From the NCBI RefSeq assembly GCF_019711195.1, contig NZ_CP081299.1:5924501-5988500 (forward strand): a stretch of 64,000 nucleotides of DNA. Direction: 5' to 3'. Origin of the DNA: Dyadobacter sp. NIV53. GTDB taxonomy: Bacteria; Bacteroidota; Bacteroidia; Cytophagales; Spirosomataceae. The notes below the pieces were generated by a model. That model had not been told where the DNA came from, searched no databases, and saw only the letters and a program-made list of their open reading frames with translations. Numbering within the stretch: position 1 is the first letter of the stretch; each line of letters opens with the position of its first letter. Below, piece by piece: positions 34,692-45,041 of the stretch. The position numbers and the translations under genes are program-made.

Positions 34692-36362
34692 CTACAATTC
34701 CAGCCGTTGTTTGTCTTTTAGTAAACGCTCTTTTAGTTTGGCATAATCCACTTCCTGTACAGAAACATTCCTGTTTATTGCCTGTATTGCTGCCGAAGCA
34801 GCACTTTGTCCTAGTATCATAAAAACCGGTTCCATGCGGATGGAGCCATAGGCAATATGAGATCCGGACAAACAAACGGGTACCAGCAGATTTACACAGT
34901 CTTCTTTTTTCGGAATAATGGAAGCGTAAGAAATGCGGTAGGGTGTTTTGGGATGGACGCCTATGTCACCTTCGTTTTGTACAAAACCATCTGCCTTTAC
35001 ATAACGCTGTGCATTGTGTGCATCCAATGAGTACGAACCCATCCCGATAGATTGAGAAACTGCTTTTTTACCCAGTGTTTCATTTTCAGTCATCACTTCC
35101 TGGCCAATCATCCGGCGTGCTTCCCTTACATAAATCTGATGTGGCCAGCCACCATTATCCTTAAATTCATCTTTCGGCAAACCCCACTGTTTCATTTCTG
35201 TTCTTACATCGGCCGGTACATGCGGATCATTGGAAAGATAATACATCAGGCCTTTCTGATATAATTCATGTTCTTTGATTATTTCCTTTCTTCTTTCATA
35301 ACTGGCATCCGGATAATCGTAGTTCATACCAATATAATCGGTGCTAAACGGGCCGTGGTTGTTGGTATCCGTTTTTTTGTTTGGGATCGGATCGTATTTA
35401 TCGAAAGTTTCTGTCCATCCGGCTTTGTACACCCGCGCCAGCAACTCATATCTGGCCGGATCGTATCCATCGGGTTTGGCAAAAGCAATGCGGTTGTCAG
35501 GGTTAGCCGACAAACACATACGAAAACAATAAGCCTGGATTTTATGATCTCCATCACCGTTTTTACCTATTTTTTCATCTGTTATATATGGCAATAATCC
35601 GCTATTCGGATCACCTTCCTTTTTGTACGGACTGACGTTTTTCTTAAAATAATGCCCGTGCTGAAACACACCCGCCTGAATACCGTTCCATTCTTCCTTA
35701 TAAACACTGTTGGCTTCCCTTCCGACGTGGTATTTCACATTGGCAGCTGCCATCAGATCACCCTCATAAGTTGCGTCGATGAACATTTTGCCAGTAAAAG
35801 TTTTTCCGGAGAGGGTTTTTATGGAAAGAATTTTTCCTTCCTTTTTAGTTAAACCTTTGGTTCGGTCAAGCCATTCGTTACGGTAAATTTTAATATTATT
35901 TTCTTTCACAAAATCTTCAAAAACCTGTTCTGCCACATGCGGCTCAAAAATCCACATTGTTCTGTCCGCTCCGTCCATGGCTGGTGTTCCCTGGCCTTTG
36001 TTGCCATATTCTTCTTTTTTCTGCCATTGCCATGCCTCTGGTTTGTCGTAATGCAGATACACGCGATGGTAAAACTCTCTGGCCAGGCCACCGATCACTG
36101 ATTTGTTTCCTGTATCCGTAAATCCCAGCCCGCCGGAAGATAAACCTCCCAAATGTTTATCCGGAGAAACAACGATCACCGTTTTTCCTTCCTTTATGAC
36201 CTGTACAGCAGCAGTAATTGCAGCGGAAGTTCCTCCGTAAATGATGACGTCAGCCGTATAAGAATCCTTGGTATTGCTGTTTTCTTCTTTTTTATCGCCG
36301 GAGCATGACCAAACTGGAAATGTAAAAAGGACAATCGCGATCAACCGAAAAATATGTCTCAT
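34692..36362 (-). CDS. FAD-dependent oxidoreductase (FAD_oxidored family) lipoprotein
   Basis: A 556-residue lipoprotein. I chose the ATG at 36362 (MRHIFRLIAIVLFTFPVWSC, lipobox at Cys20) over an open extension to 36434. The FAD-binding Rossmann start is DVIIYGGTSAAITAAVQVIKEGK, followed by HLGGLSSGGLGFTDTG. In the C-terminal third are QSIGMGSYSLDAHN and GSHIAYGSIRMEPVFMILGQSAASAA. This is the FAD_oxidored type, including proteins called xanthan lyases in databases. It is the distal gene of the Sus-type locus on the same strand, though separated by the plus-strand hydrolase. Substrate unknown; probably periplasmic glycan or sugar-acid oxidation. Confidence 0.88.
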   Translation of the reverse strand: MRHIFRLIAIVLFTFPVWSCSGDKKEENSNTKDSYTADVIIYGGTSAAITAAVQVIKEGKTVIVVSPDKHLGGLSSGGLGFTDTGNKSVIGGLAREFYHRVYLHYDKPEAWQWQKKEEYGNKGQGTPAMDGADRTMWIFEPHVAEQVFEDFVKENNIKIYRNEWLDRTKGLTKKEGKILSIKTLSGKTFTGKMFIDATYEGDLMAAANVKYHVGREANSVYKEEWNGIQAGVFQHGHYFKKNVSPYKKEGDPNSGLLPYITDEKIGKNGDGDHKIQAYCFRMCLSANPDNRIAFAKPDGYDPARYELLARVYKAGWTETFDKYDPIPNKKTDTNNHGPFSTDYIGMNYDYPDASYERRKEIIKEHELYQKGLMYYLSNDPHVPADVRTEMKQWGLPKDEFKDNGGWPHQIYVREARRMIGQEVMTENETLGKKAVSQSIGMGSYSLDAHNAQRYVKADGFVQNEGDIGVHPKTPYRISYASIIPKKEDCVNLLVPVCLSGSHIAYGSIRMEPVFMILGQSAASAAIQAINRNVSVQEVDYAKLKERLLKDKQRLEL

Positions 36363-36514
36363 TATTTGGCGGGTTAGGTTATTGAGTCTCCTGATTAAAG
36401 ACAAAACAATCAGATTAATACCATGCAAATCCACACGATTTTAAAATTTCGACTATTTGCAGTTTAAACGACTTCCTGTGTAAATTCGGGGCTTTATCAA
36501 AAATCAGATTATAA

Positions 36515-37435
36515 GTGAAACAAATTGCATTGCTCATTATTCTATTTTTTACTTTTTTGTCGGTTCAAGGGCAATCATTGTACATTAAAACCTTCGGGGA
36601 TAAAAATAATCCGGCAGTGATATTTCTTCACGGTGGCCCAAGAGGAAATTCAGTGCAATTTGAGGCAACCACTGCCAGAAAGCTCGCGGAAAATTTTTAT
36701 GTGATTGTATATGACCGCAGAGGAGAGGGGAGATCTGCCGACGAAAATGCAAAACTGACTTATCAGGAAGCTTTTGACGATTTAAATGATATTTATAAAA
36801 CTTACAAAATCAAAAAAGCAAACCTGATCGGTTTTAGTTTCGGAGGTTTACCGACTATTCAATTCGCTGAAAAGTATGACGAAAAAGTAAACTCCATTGT
36901 GCTGGTCAGTGCACTGGTTTCTCAACAGGAAACCTATAACCACATTTTTGATTCAGTAAAGAAAACTTACACAGAAAAAGGAGATACAGCCAAACTAAGG
37001 AAGGTAGCCATTATAGAAAATCTTGACAAGAATTCTGCGGAATACCGTGGTGAATGTTTTGCACTGGCCTCGGAAAACGGATATTTTAAAGTTAACGATC
37101 CAAGTGAGGAAGCTGCAAAAATATACGAAGAATATAAAAACAGCGCGCTGTACAAAATGGATATCAGGAATAATAAGGCACCGGAAATTTTCTACAAAAA
37201 TGAAAAACGATCCAATATTGACCTGTATCCTGTTTTGATAAAATTAAGAAAAAAGAACGTACCCATTTATGCTTTGTACGGCAAACTGGACGGGATTTTC
37301 TCTTCTGCACAAATGAATAAAATGAAAGCAATAACGGGCAGTAAAAATTTCGGGTTACTGGATAATTGCTCTCATTATCTATATGCAGACCAGCAGCAGA
37401 CATTTTTAAACAGTATTGAAAATTGGCTTAAATGA
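36515..37435 (+). CDS. Exported alpha/beta hydrolase
   Basis: A 306-residue protein with GTG start at 36515. The signal peptide is residues 1-20 (FLSVQGQ). The alpha/beta-hydrolase fold shows the oxyanion HGGP (39-42), YDRRGEGRS, nucleophile elbow GFSFGG with Ser108, LYGKLDGIF with the likely acid Asp, and CSHYLYADQ with the catalytic His. The full triad is present. It lies inside the minus-strand locus but on the opposite strand, convergent with the deacetylase gene after 11 bp, so it has a separate promoter. Substrate unknown. Confidence 0.88.
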   Translation: MKQIALLIILFFTFLSVQGQSLYIKTFGDKNNPAVIFLHGGPRGNSVQFEATTARKLAENFYVIVYDRRGEGRSADENAKLTYQEAFDDLNDIYKTYKIKKANLIGFSFGGLPTIQFAEKYDEKVNSIVLVSALVSQQETYNHIFDSVKKTYTEKGDTAKLRKVAIIENLDKNSAEYRGECFALASENGYFKVNDPSEEAAKIYEEYKNSALYKMDIRNNKAPEIFYKNEKRSNIDLYPVLIKLRKKNVPIYALYGKLDGIFSSAQMNKMKAITGSKNFGLLDNCSHYLYADQQQTFLNSIENWLK

Positions 37436-37446
37436 TCCGGTGCGAT

Positions 37447-38691
37447 TTATTGTCTTACCGGAACCAGTTTAATTTCTCTTAAATCCAGCAATGCCCCTGT
37501 TTTAAAATTAGAAGCGGGACGAAATGTCATTTTATGCTTTCCGGGGCCAAGTTTTAATTGCCCGATTTGCTTCGTTTTAAATGTTTCCCAGGAACCACTT
37601 TTTTCTACTTTTCCTATCACAGCCGAAGTTCCCGTTTCCAGGACAAAAGGTTTACCAGCTTCATCGTCAGCAACGGACCAATCCATCATTACGTTGTAAG
37701 TGCCTTCCCTGCTTATCTCAACATCCCATTCAATCCGGTCTTCCGCAGTAAACCAGCCGAACGCATTCCATTCCGGCATGAATTTGATCTTTGGGCCAAT
37801 GCCATTGGCTGATTTTGCCGAAAGCGAAAAAGCACCGTCAGCGTCTGCATGAACCATTTCCGGTTTGTTGACAACCGCTTCTTTCGTTTCATTTTTTACA
37901 GATTGAATGTACTTTGCAACCGTCCCAACCGGCGCGAGCCAGATTCCGTTGGCAGGATCTTTGGCATATTCAATAAGTTTTTTTAGCATGGACAATCGGG
38001 TTGTCTGTCCGCCGCTTTCACCCATTTCATGTCCTGCCAGTACGAGCCATTGCCCGTTTGCCCGCGTTTGTTCAATTAAAGGAAGTATTTGTTCAAAGTC
38101 CTTTCCATCCATTTCCATTCCGGTAAGCTGGGCAAAATCACCAAATTCGGGATCGTTTGGGCCTTCATCAAGCCAGCCACGGCCGGTCAGGAATAGTTCG
38201 GCAACAACCGGAATATAACTTTTTGTGTTTACACCCCTGCCCACAAAAGTACCTCCGCAGGGATAAGCGAATACTTCCGGTTTTACACCCAGCAGCTGAT
38301 AGATACGGTTATTGGCTTCTATAAGTTCGGCTTTCATTTTTTCAAGTGTGTAACCTTCAAGTGCATTGGGCCTTGCCCAGGTAAAATTTCCCGAACATGG
38401 ATGGTTAACCGAATGATTGCCAATTTCCTGTCCGCTGGAAACCGCTTTTTTCCAGCCTTCCAGTTGCTTTTCCGCTGCTGCCGGCACGAGATAGAACGTA
38501 CCTTTCACATCATACTGATTCAGAAATGGAATGCCTGTCGTAGCCTGACTTCCCCGCGCGTCGTCAAACGAAAGGCTGAGTGCTATTTTCTTTCCATCCG
38601 GCCATTTGAAAGTTTTGTTTTGTGCTAATGCTCCCATAGTGCCAAGGAATAAAAAGCACAAAGAGGTGAAAATTGAAAGGTTTTTATTCAT
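37447..38691 (-). CDS. Polysaccharide deacetylase family protein with C-terminal beta domain
   Basis: A 414-residue exported protein (signal peptide to about residue 24). The NodB domain has SFDDARG with Asp43/Asp44 and the metal motif H93-x3-H97 in GNHSVNHPCS. EVFAYPCGGTFVG and WLVLAGHEMGES complete motifs 3-5. The last 130 residues are beta-rich (ADGAFSLSAKSANGIG.., RIEWDVEISREGTYNVMMDWSVADDEAGKPFVLETG). They look like a carbohydrate-binding/galactose-binding-like module. Thus it probably deacetylates a glycan it also binds. It follows the ceramidase-like gene on the same strand in the Sus-type locus. Confidence 0.88.
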   Translation of the reverse strand: MNKNLSIFTSLCFLFLGTMGALAQNKTFKWPDGKKIALSLSFDDARGSQATTGIPFLNQYDVKGTFYLVPAAAEKQLEGWKKAVSSGQEIGNHSVNHPCSGNFTWARPNALEGYTLEKMKAELIEANNRIYQLLGVKPEVFAYPCGGTFVGRGVNTKSYIPVVAELFLTGRGWLDEGPNDPEFGDFAQLTGMEMDGKDFEQILPLIEQTRANGQWLVLAGHEMGESGGQTTRLSMLKKLIEYAKDPANGIWLAPVGTVAKYIQSVKNETKEAVVNKPEMVHADADGAFSLSAKSANGIGPKIKFMPEWNAFGWFTAEDRIEWDVEISREGTYNVMMDWSVADDEAGKPFVLETGTSAVIGKVEKSGSWETFKTKQIGQLKLGPGKHKMTFRPASNFKTGALLDLREIKLVPVRQ

Positions 38692-38808
38692 GAAAACGTT
38701 GGGGATTTATTTTTTATAAGGGATATTTGCTAACTCAACATATTCTTGATCTCACCGGCGCTCATTTTTTATCGTACATGCGACCAATTCTCAATTCTTA
38801 TCTCAAAG

Positions 38809-40152
38809 TTAATCCTGGTTCGGTTTTTTCATTTCTCCCTGAAGGTAATTCATGACCGCATCCGTAAGATCCTGGCCGGCTTTGGGAGAGTAGGGGGTAA
38901 CGGTTGTTTCATAACCGCCCTGCGCATATTCTTTTTCGGTCAGCAGATAACCCAGCCAGCCGTTTCCATAACCGAAATAGAATGTAAAAGGAAAGGTTGA
39001 ACGATCGCGGATTTCATTGGAAATTTCACAGAAAAGTTCAAGCGGTGCACTCCATATAGCAACATCCTCGTTGATTTTAAGAAAACGCACGGGCAGTTTT
39101 ACCAGATTTACGCCCTCTTTCGTAGTGCGGGTATAATTGACCATGTCATCTGTCCAGCCCATTCCTGCTTTCCTGGGTGTTTCCACGATCAGGGTACTCG
39201 TACGCAGTTTTACATCGGAGGTCATCGCAAGAATATCTTTATTGGCCTTAATGATTTTATCCCCGAGCATTACTTTAAATTGTGGCAATACACGATTGCC
39301 GTTTGGCTGATCGAACTGGCTGTACAACGGAGCGATATTCCCTGCCGCGCCGTTGATGTAAAGCATGGGAACGCCCAGTTTTTCTTCCACATATTCAGCA
39401 ACTATACCTGGCCCGTCGGCGCTTATTTCTTCAACAGCAGCGAATACAGTACCGTGCATGGCGTAATTGGCGATCAATGTAAGCAGGCTCCCGTCTTCTT
39501 TTTCAAGACGGATCAATCCGATTCGGCGGTCTACCGGGCCGTCCGGATTCATGCCCAGCGTAATTTTTCCGTCAGCCAGCCGGGCACGCCGGTTGATGTT
39601 GGCTGATGCAAAACCCCAGCCTGTTCCAAGCTTTGCAGGAGTTAATTTTTTTCGTGCTTCGGCAATACCATCAATCAGTTTCTGTTCTACCAGATCGGTA
39701 TATACTTTGTCAAAATCATGTTTATAACGGTCGCCCAGGAAAACTGAAGGCAAACCCGGAGGGCCTACTTCCGGTGCAGAGTGGGTATGAGTAAAAGTCC
39801 ACCAAAGATTTACAGGGCTGATTTTTTGCTCTTTCTGAAGCCGCGCTGCTACCTTATCATATTCCGAAGGGGATACCAGCGCAAGGTCCGAGGAAACGAT
39901 CACAAATTGGGTTACGCCATCGTCCATCATCACGATCCGGTGGTAAATTTTATCATGGACCCCATTGGATTTACGTGGTCCGTAACCCAGTAAATATTGT
40001 GAGTCGGTTGGTGTGATATCCACCTTAACTACTGATGCACGAAAACCGGCCATTGAAACCGAAGGCAAGGAAATAAGGAAAATAAGGTAAAGAACTGCGA
40101 AAACTATTTTTGGCCTGATCAGAACAGAGGATATGATAAGATTTGAAGTCAT
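38809..40152 (-). CDS. Neutral/alkaline non-lysosomal ceramidase-like protein
   Basis: A 447-residue exported protein with N-terminal signal-anchor (about residues 12-35). The ceramidase N-terminal domain is recognisable from RASVVKVDITPTDSQYLLGYG and THTHSAPEVGPPGLP. NYAMHGTVFAAVEEISADGPG and MLYINGAAGNIAP follow. These contain the zinc-binding His residues and the RSxxAY-equivalent region. In Bacteroidota many members lack the C-terminal ceramidase domain and act on unknown amides. At 447 residues it carries only the N-terminal domain plus a short tail. The name should therefore not be read as proof of ceramide hydrolysis. It lies between the cytochrome dehydrogenase and the deacetylase genes. 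Confidence 0.85.
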   Translation of the reverse strand: MTSNLIISSVLIRPKIVFAVLYLIFLISLPSVSMAGFRASVVKVDITPTDSQYLLGYGPRKSNGVHDKIYHRIVMMDDGVTQFVIVSSDLALVSPSEYDKVAARLQKEQKISPVNLWWTFTHTHSAPEVGPPGLPSVFLGDRYKHDFDKVYTDLVEQKLIDGIAEARKKLTPAKLGTGWGFASANINRRARLADGKITLGMNPDGPVDRRIGLIRLEKEDGSLLTLIANYAMHGTVFAAVEEISADGPGIVAEYVEEKLGVPMLYINGAAGNIAPLYSQFDQPNGNRVLPQFKVMLGDKIIKANKDILAMTSDVKLRTSTLIVETPRKAGMGWTDDMVNYTRTTKEGVNLVKLPVRFLKINEDVAIWSAPLELFCEISNEIRDRSTFPFTFYFGYGNGWLGYLLTEKEYAQGGYETTVTPYSPKAGQDLTDAVMNYLQGEMKKPNQD

Positions 40153-40184
40153 GATATTTTTTGAGTTAAAAAGAAAAATAAATT

Positions 40185-43100
40185 TTAGTGAGCCGCAGTT
40201 TCGTCTTTGCCCTGTTTGAGGTATAGCAGCAAATCTGCCATTTCCTGTTGGCTGATCTGATTTTCCAGTCCTGCTGGCATGACGGACATTCCTAGTGCTT
40301 TTAAAGATTTAATGTTCGAACGTGCGATGACGGTTTCCTGTCCTCCGTAATTTTTGATGGTCAAAGCCGTGGGGGATTCCGTTGCAATAAGTCCCTGCAC
40401 TGCTTCACCTGCATGCATTTCTATTGACCATATATCAAAACCATCGGCAATGGATAAATTAGGATTGAGAATATCACCCATTATGGACTCTGGCCGGCGA
40501 TTACGGATTGTGCCCAGATCCGGCCCATAAGCTGTTCCTGACTTACCGCCGATCTGATGGCATGTTGAACAATTTTTCTGAAAAACATTTCTACCGTTAC
40601 CAATATTTCCGGTCATGGATAATGCCGGAGAATAAGCCTTGACAACTGCCAGGCGGCCATCATCTTTTTTGGTCAGGAGCAATCTGGAACGGGCTTTTAA
40701 TGCTGCATTTCCCTGAGCCATCAGTCCCACACTTCTTGGCCAGCCGATGGCAGAAGGGTCTATGATTTTTTTTCCAATGCATCCAGAAGCAAAGTGATCC
40801 TGGCTTCATTGACCATAAATGTATTGATCGCCACATTCCTGACGTCAGGAGTAAGGGATGGCCATTGAGCGATCACAAAATGACTGACCGTTTCATCCGG
40901 AATTGCACTTAATGTACGTAATGCAGCCAATTGAACAGGAAGCGGCTCAGTTGGTGCGATCATTTTTTTTAATGCATCTGTGTAAAGTTTTGGATTACTC
41001 AGGGATAAAAAATTAACCGCCGCCGTGCGGTTTTCGGTAGTTTCTTTTTTATTCAACGCAGTTTTAACCGATTTTTCAATTGCAGCTTTTGTGGAAGCAT
41101 TCTCCGCTAATCCGTTTATCAGCAGGATTTGTATACTACCTTGCCTAACAGCAGAAGACGGATGATTTGTCGCCGCATTTACCAGTAAACCCTGCTCACT
41201 TTTAATTGCGGCGGCAGCTGATTTATTGTTTTTTAACCCAACTGCCAGACCCTGGAGAACAGGTGCCTGCCATCCGCTGATTTTTTCCGTACCTGGTTCC
41301 AGTGCTCTTTTAATCGCTGATTTAATATCCGCTGCTGTACCGCCGTTTCCTGTCATGGTGCTTAATCGTTCCACCAAAGAACTGTATGCTGCATCGCCTT
41401 TTTGATACCGGTTAAGCACTGCATCAAGCATATTAGTTTTGGAAGAAGGAATTGCCGACAATGCTGCAATTTGCATCCAGGGATCTGCTATATTTTTAAA
41501 CAAAAGGTTTTCACGCGCTTTGGCAGCTTCCGGCGTATCAATGAATCCCAGCGTACAAAGCAGTTGAAAACGGACTTTTGCATTGTCGTCATTTTGCAGT
41601 GCTATCAATGTTTTTTCCAGTTCAGGATTTTTGGCTAAAAATGGCTCCGAAAGTTTAACCGCATTTTCACGAACTCCCGGTGAAGAATCCTGTAATGCCT
41701 TCATCAAAAGTGGTGGCTGCAAAACATTCATTCCTTCCAATGTATAAAGGGCGTGTAGCCGTCCCAAAGGATTTTTTTCATTGAGCACCATTTGTTCCAA
41801 TGCAGTTGTAAGGCTTTTGTCATTGCCGTCGATCAATAAACGTTGTGCATTGCGACGCCACCAGATATTCGGGTCAGCCAGTTTGCCTAAAAGGAATTCG
41901 TTCATCCACCTGGTTGATTTCAGCTCTTTTGACCAGTTTGCCGGCTTGGTTCCTTTTGGTGTAATTCGGTAGATCCGGCCTTTGTCGATCCCGTTATAAA
42001 GCTGCCCTGATTTGATCACATCTTCCGCCATCCATTCCGGATGTTCAATGATCTGACGGTAATAATCAACCACATAAAGTGCTCCGTCAGGACCGATATA
42101 CATATTTACCGGACGAAACCACGCATCGGTGGACGCAAGGAATTCTTTATTTTGATAAACACGGCTTGCTGTAAATGTGGCTCCTTTGTCATGGATCACG
42201 TCAGCATGGACAATGTTACTCACCGGCTCAGCTACAAACATCACACTATCAAACGGAGCCGGGAAAATTCCACCCTGGTAAGTCCTTGAACCACATGCAG
42301 AAGTGAAAACACCCAAATCGGTCAGCAGCTGATTCTGCGGATTTTGGGTAATTGGGAAAACCTCGGCCGCAGTCCCGTGATCGGAGATTGATTGGGCTGC
42401 ATTGGAAACCAGCAAACCCGGGTTCCTGTTGAGATAAGCGGCAGAAATAACCTGGTGAATAATGTGATTTGCATTGCTAACCAGCAGGTATCTGCCCCAG
42501 TTGTCAAAAGTGTGCCCAAACTGTGTATTTGCTGAAAGTATTTCCAGGCCGGCACGGTCTGGCCGCATACGAACGCTTCTTCCACGTGCATTGTCGGGCA
42601 GTCGCGGACTGTCTTTTTTGTCTGGAAAGTACACATCACCTCCGCGGTCACCAAACTCACTTTTAAAAGTCTGTGTTGAAACTGCCGGTTCATGTCCAAG
42701 GTAAATCCAGTTGTCCAGGCCAAGCACTGGGTTGTTGAGGTTATGCTGCGGATTGGATAATGCAAAACCGGTGATCAATGTATCACGCACATCAGATTTT
42801 CCATCTCCGTCGGTATCTTCCAGGTATAAAACATTTGGTGCATCCGTCACGATGATCCCTTTTTTCCATCGCATTACACCGGTTGGCAGCATGAGCCCCT
42901 CAGCAAATACGATACTCTTGTCCATTTTGCCATCACCGTCTGTATCCGTTAGAAGTTTTATTTTCCCCGAACCGCTTTTGTCGAGTGGATAACCATGCAT
43001 TTCGACCACATACATGTTCCCGGCTTCATCAATTTCCATCGCAACAGGATCTGCAATTAACGGCTCACTCGCTACCATTTCTATTTGAAAACCATCTGCA

Positions 43101-43231
43101 ACCTGGAATGTGGCAAGGGCTTGTTCGGGAGGGACTTCGGCATTGAAAACCTTTGGATTACTGCTTGAAGCAAAAAAACAAATACAGACAAGCAATCCGG
43201 TTATAGATTTAGGAATATGGTTACCAGTCAT
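40185..43231 (-). pseudogene. PVC-type heme-binding dehydrogenase (cytochrome c fusion), one frameshift
   Basis: The family joins a membrane-bound sugar-dehydrogenase-like propeller, helical HEAT-like repeats and a cytochrome c. The first frame (43231 down to about 40766, 823 residues) has a signal peptide, DTDGDGKMDKS calcium-type loop, GGDVYFP, SDHGTAAEVFPI, and HEAT-like repeats from about residue 460. It stops after ALEKKS. The next frame to 40185 supplies RNVFQKNCSTCHQIGG (CxxCH) and MSVMPAG as likely Met ligand. The break is at a run of eight A (plus T8 at 40766-40773). One more A joins EKK to IIDPSAIGWPRSVGLMAQG and gives 1015 residues, a normal length. A homopolymer error, or slippage on the A run, is likely. 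Confidence 0.85.
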
Positions 43232-43373
43232 TATGATGAATAATTTTGGTTTTACAATTTAATTGAGGAGCAGTAATTTCAAAGACAGACTTTATGCTAA
43301 TACGTTTGTCGTCCCTGAAATTACCATTCACTCCATGCAAATAATTTAAAAAAGGAAAAGGGATAGGATAATA

Positions 43374-45020
43374 CTAGTAATTAGGGTTTTGGACCAGCTT
43401 GGAATTCTGGTTCATCGCCGATTGCGGGATAGGCAAGAGGTAATTTTTATCGGCATAGAACGTTTTGCCGCCTTCGGGTGCCGGAATCACAGTATAAACC
43501 GTTTTTCCAGCAACTACCTCGATTTTCATGGCATGCAGCGTACCGTTCAGGTTCTTTTCTGCGAGTTTCAGCCGCATCAGGTCAAACCAGCGCCTTTCCT
43601 CAAATGCCAGCTCAACCCGGCGTTCCCGCTGAATGATCACACGCATTTCGGCCTGGGTCAATCCGGTTTTCAGTGCGGGTAATTCCGACCGCATACGTAT
43701 CTGGTTAATGGCAGAATATACCGTTTCATCCGGTCCAACGGCTTCGTTTTGTGCTTCTGCATAGCTCAGTAACACTTCTGCGTAGCGATAAATAATGAAA
43801 CTGCCGCTATTCAACAGGTTGTTGCCATTTACCGTGTATTTAGGGTTCAGCGTTTTCCGCAGGTAATAACCGGTATTGGTTGCCTCATTGGTATTACTCA
43901 GATCGGTTGCATTCCTGCTGCCAACACCTTGTTTCATAACCATTTCAGCACCGACCCAGATCGACCCGTCGTAGACAATGGACTGATAGAATCTTTTCTC
44001 CCGGTTCACATACGGGTTTTGAGGATTGTATCCCGAAGCCGGATCTGTGATTGGCAAACCATTGGCCATCGCATATTCATCCACAAGTTCCTGCGACGGA
44101 TCGACTCCACCGTACGCTTTCTGCACACCGCCTACCATCCATGGGCCCCATAAACCTTCTTTTCCGCTTCCCAGTGCTGTACCGCCGAGGTATTGTTTTG
44201 CAAAAATAACTTCAGCATTGTTATTATTATCTTCGTAAAATTGCGTTTCATAATTCGCAAACAGGCTGTGTGATCCCAGTTCGATTACTTTTTTATTGGA
44301 AGCAGCTGCGAGTGCCCAGCGGGCTTTGTCATTGGCAGTATTTTTCAGCGGACTTGCCCAGAATAGTTCGCAAAAACCTTTGAGCGTCAGTGCAGAGGCT
44401 TTGGAAACCCGGCCAGCTTCGGCTTTCAGCGGCAGGTCATCCACGATAGCCGCGCATTCATCTACAATGAACTGATACGTTTCTTCGTCGGTGTTACGGG
44501 GCCTGAATATTTCTTCGCCCTGCGTGTTCTGGTTCAGTGTATTGGCAATGATCGGTACGCCGCCGTGGGCTGTCCACAACAATTGATAATAATAAGCCCT
44601 TAAAAACCTTGCTTCGGCAATTTTTGATTTTTTCCAGGTATCGGGAAACGCTGATGCTGTTACTTTTTCGATAAACAGATTGGCACGGCGGATGTTGGCG
44701 TATTGTCCCCACCAGTTAGGCGTATTACTGGCCGTATAAACCGAAGGGGAATATAATACCCGGCTGTCAAGCCCATTAACACCGTTCATGGAATTATCCG
44801 TATAGTTTTCCCAGGGATCGAAGAAGTTAAACGGGCCCGGCAATCCGGAATACACATTGTTCAGGAACAAATCTGCCATGCCTGTGTCCGTCCAGACATC
44901 ACTATCAGCAATCTGGTCTTTGGGGGATACTTCAAGAAAACTTTTGCAGGAAGCTATTCCCAGTATTATGAACAGTAAAGCTACTTTCCCATTCAAATTC
45001 ATAAATCTATGGAGTTTCAT
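43374..45020 (-). CDS. SusD/RagB family nutrient-binding lipoprotein
   Basis: A 548-residue surface lipoprotein binding the ligand above a TonB-dependent SusC. I chose the ATG at 45020; the upstream TTG at 45038 is less likely. The lipobox is GIASC, then FLEVSPKDQIADSDVWTD, the SusD N-terminus. TPR-like helical parts include ARFLRAYYYQLLWTAHGGVPI and ASALTLKGFCELFWASPL. The family C-terminus is RRVELAFEERRWFDLMRL and YADKNYLLPIPQSAMNQN. It directly follows susC (about 20 bp) and precedes the cytochrome dehydrogenase gene. Ligand not predictable. Confidence 0.95.
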   Translation of the reverse strand: MKLHRFMNLNGKVALLFIILGIASCKSFLEVSPKDQIADSDVWTDTGMADLFLNNVYSGLPGPFNFFDPWENYTDNSMNGVNGLDSRVLYSPSVYTASNTPNWWGQYANIRRANLFIEKVTASAFPDTWKKSKIAEARFLRAYYYQLLWTAHGGVPIIANTLNQNTQGEEIFRPRNTDEETYQFIVDECAAIVDDLPLKAEAGRVSKASALTLKGFCELFWASPLKNTANDKARWALAAASNKKVIELGSHSLFANYETQFYEDNNNNAEVIFAKQYLGGTALGSGKEGLWGPWMVGGVQKAYGGVDPSQELVDEYAMANGLPITDPASGYNPQNPYVNREKRFYQSIVYDGSIWVGAEMVMKQGVGSRNATDLSNTNEATNTGYYLRKTLNPKYTVNGNNLLNSGSFIIYRYAEVLLSYAEAQNEAVGPDETVYSAINQIRMRSELPALKTGLTQAEMRVIIQRERRVELAFEERRWFDLMRLKLAEKNLNGTLHAMKIEVVAGKTVYTVIPAPEGGKTFYADKNYLLPIPQSAMNQNSKLVQNPNY

Positions 45021-45041
45021 TGTTGTGTCGTTTTTCAAGGA

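Noticed and set aside
40185..40730. Independent small c-type cytochrome gene
   Set aside because: The sequence between it and the upstream frame (IIDPSAIGWPRSVG) is readable in the same frame and typical of the fused family; the split is one missing A.
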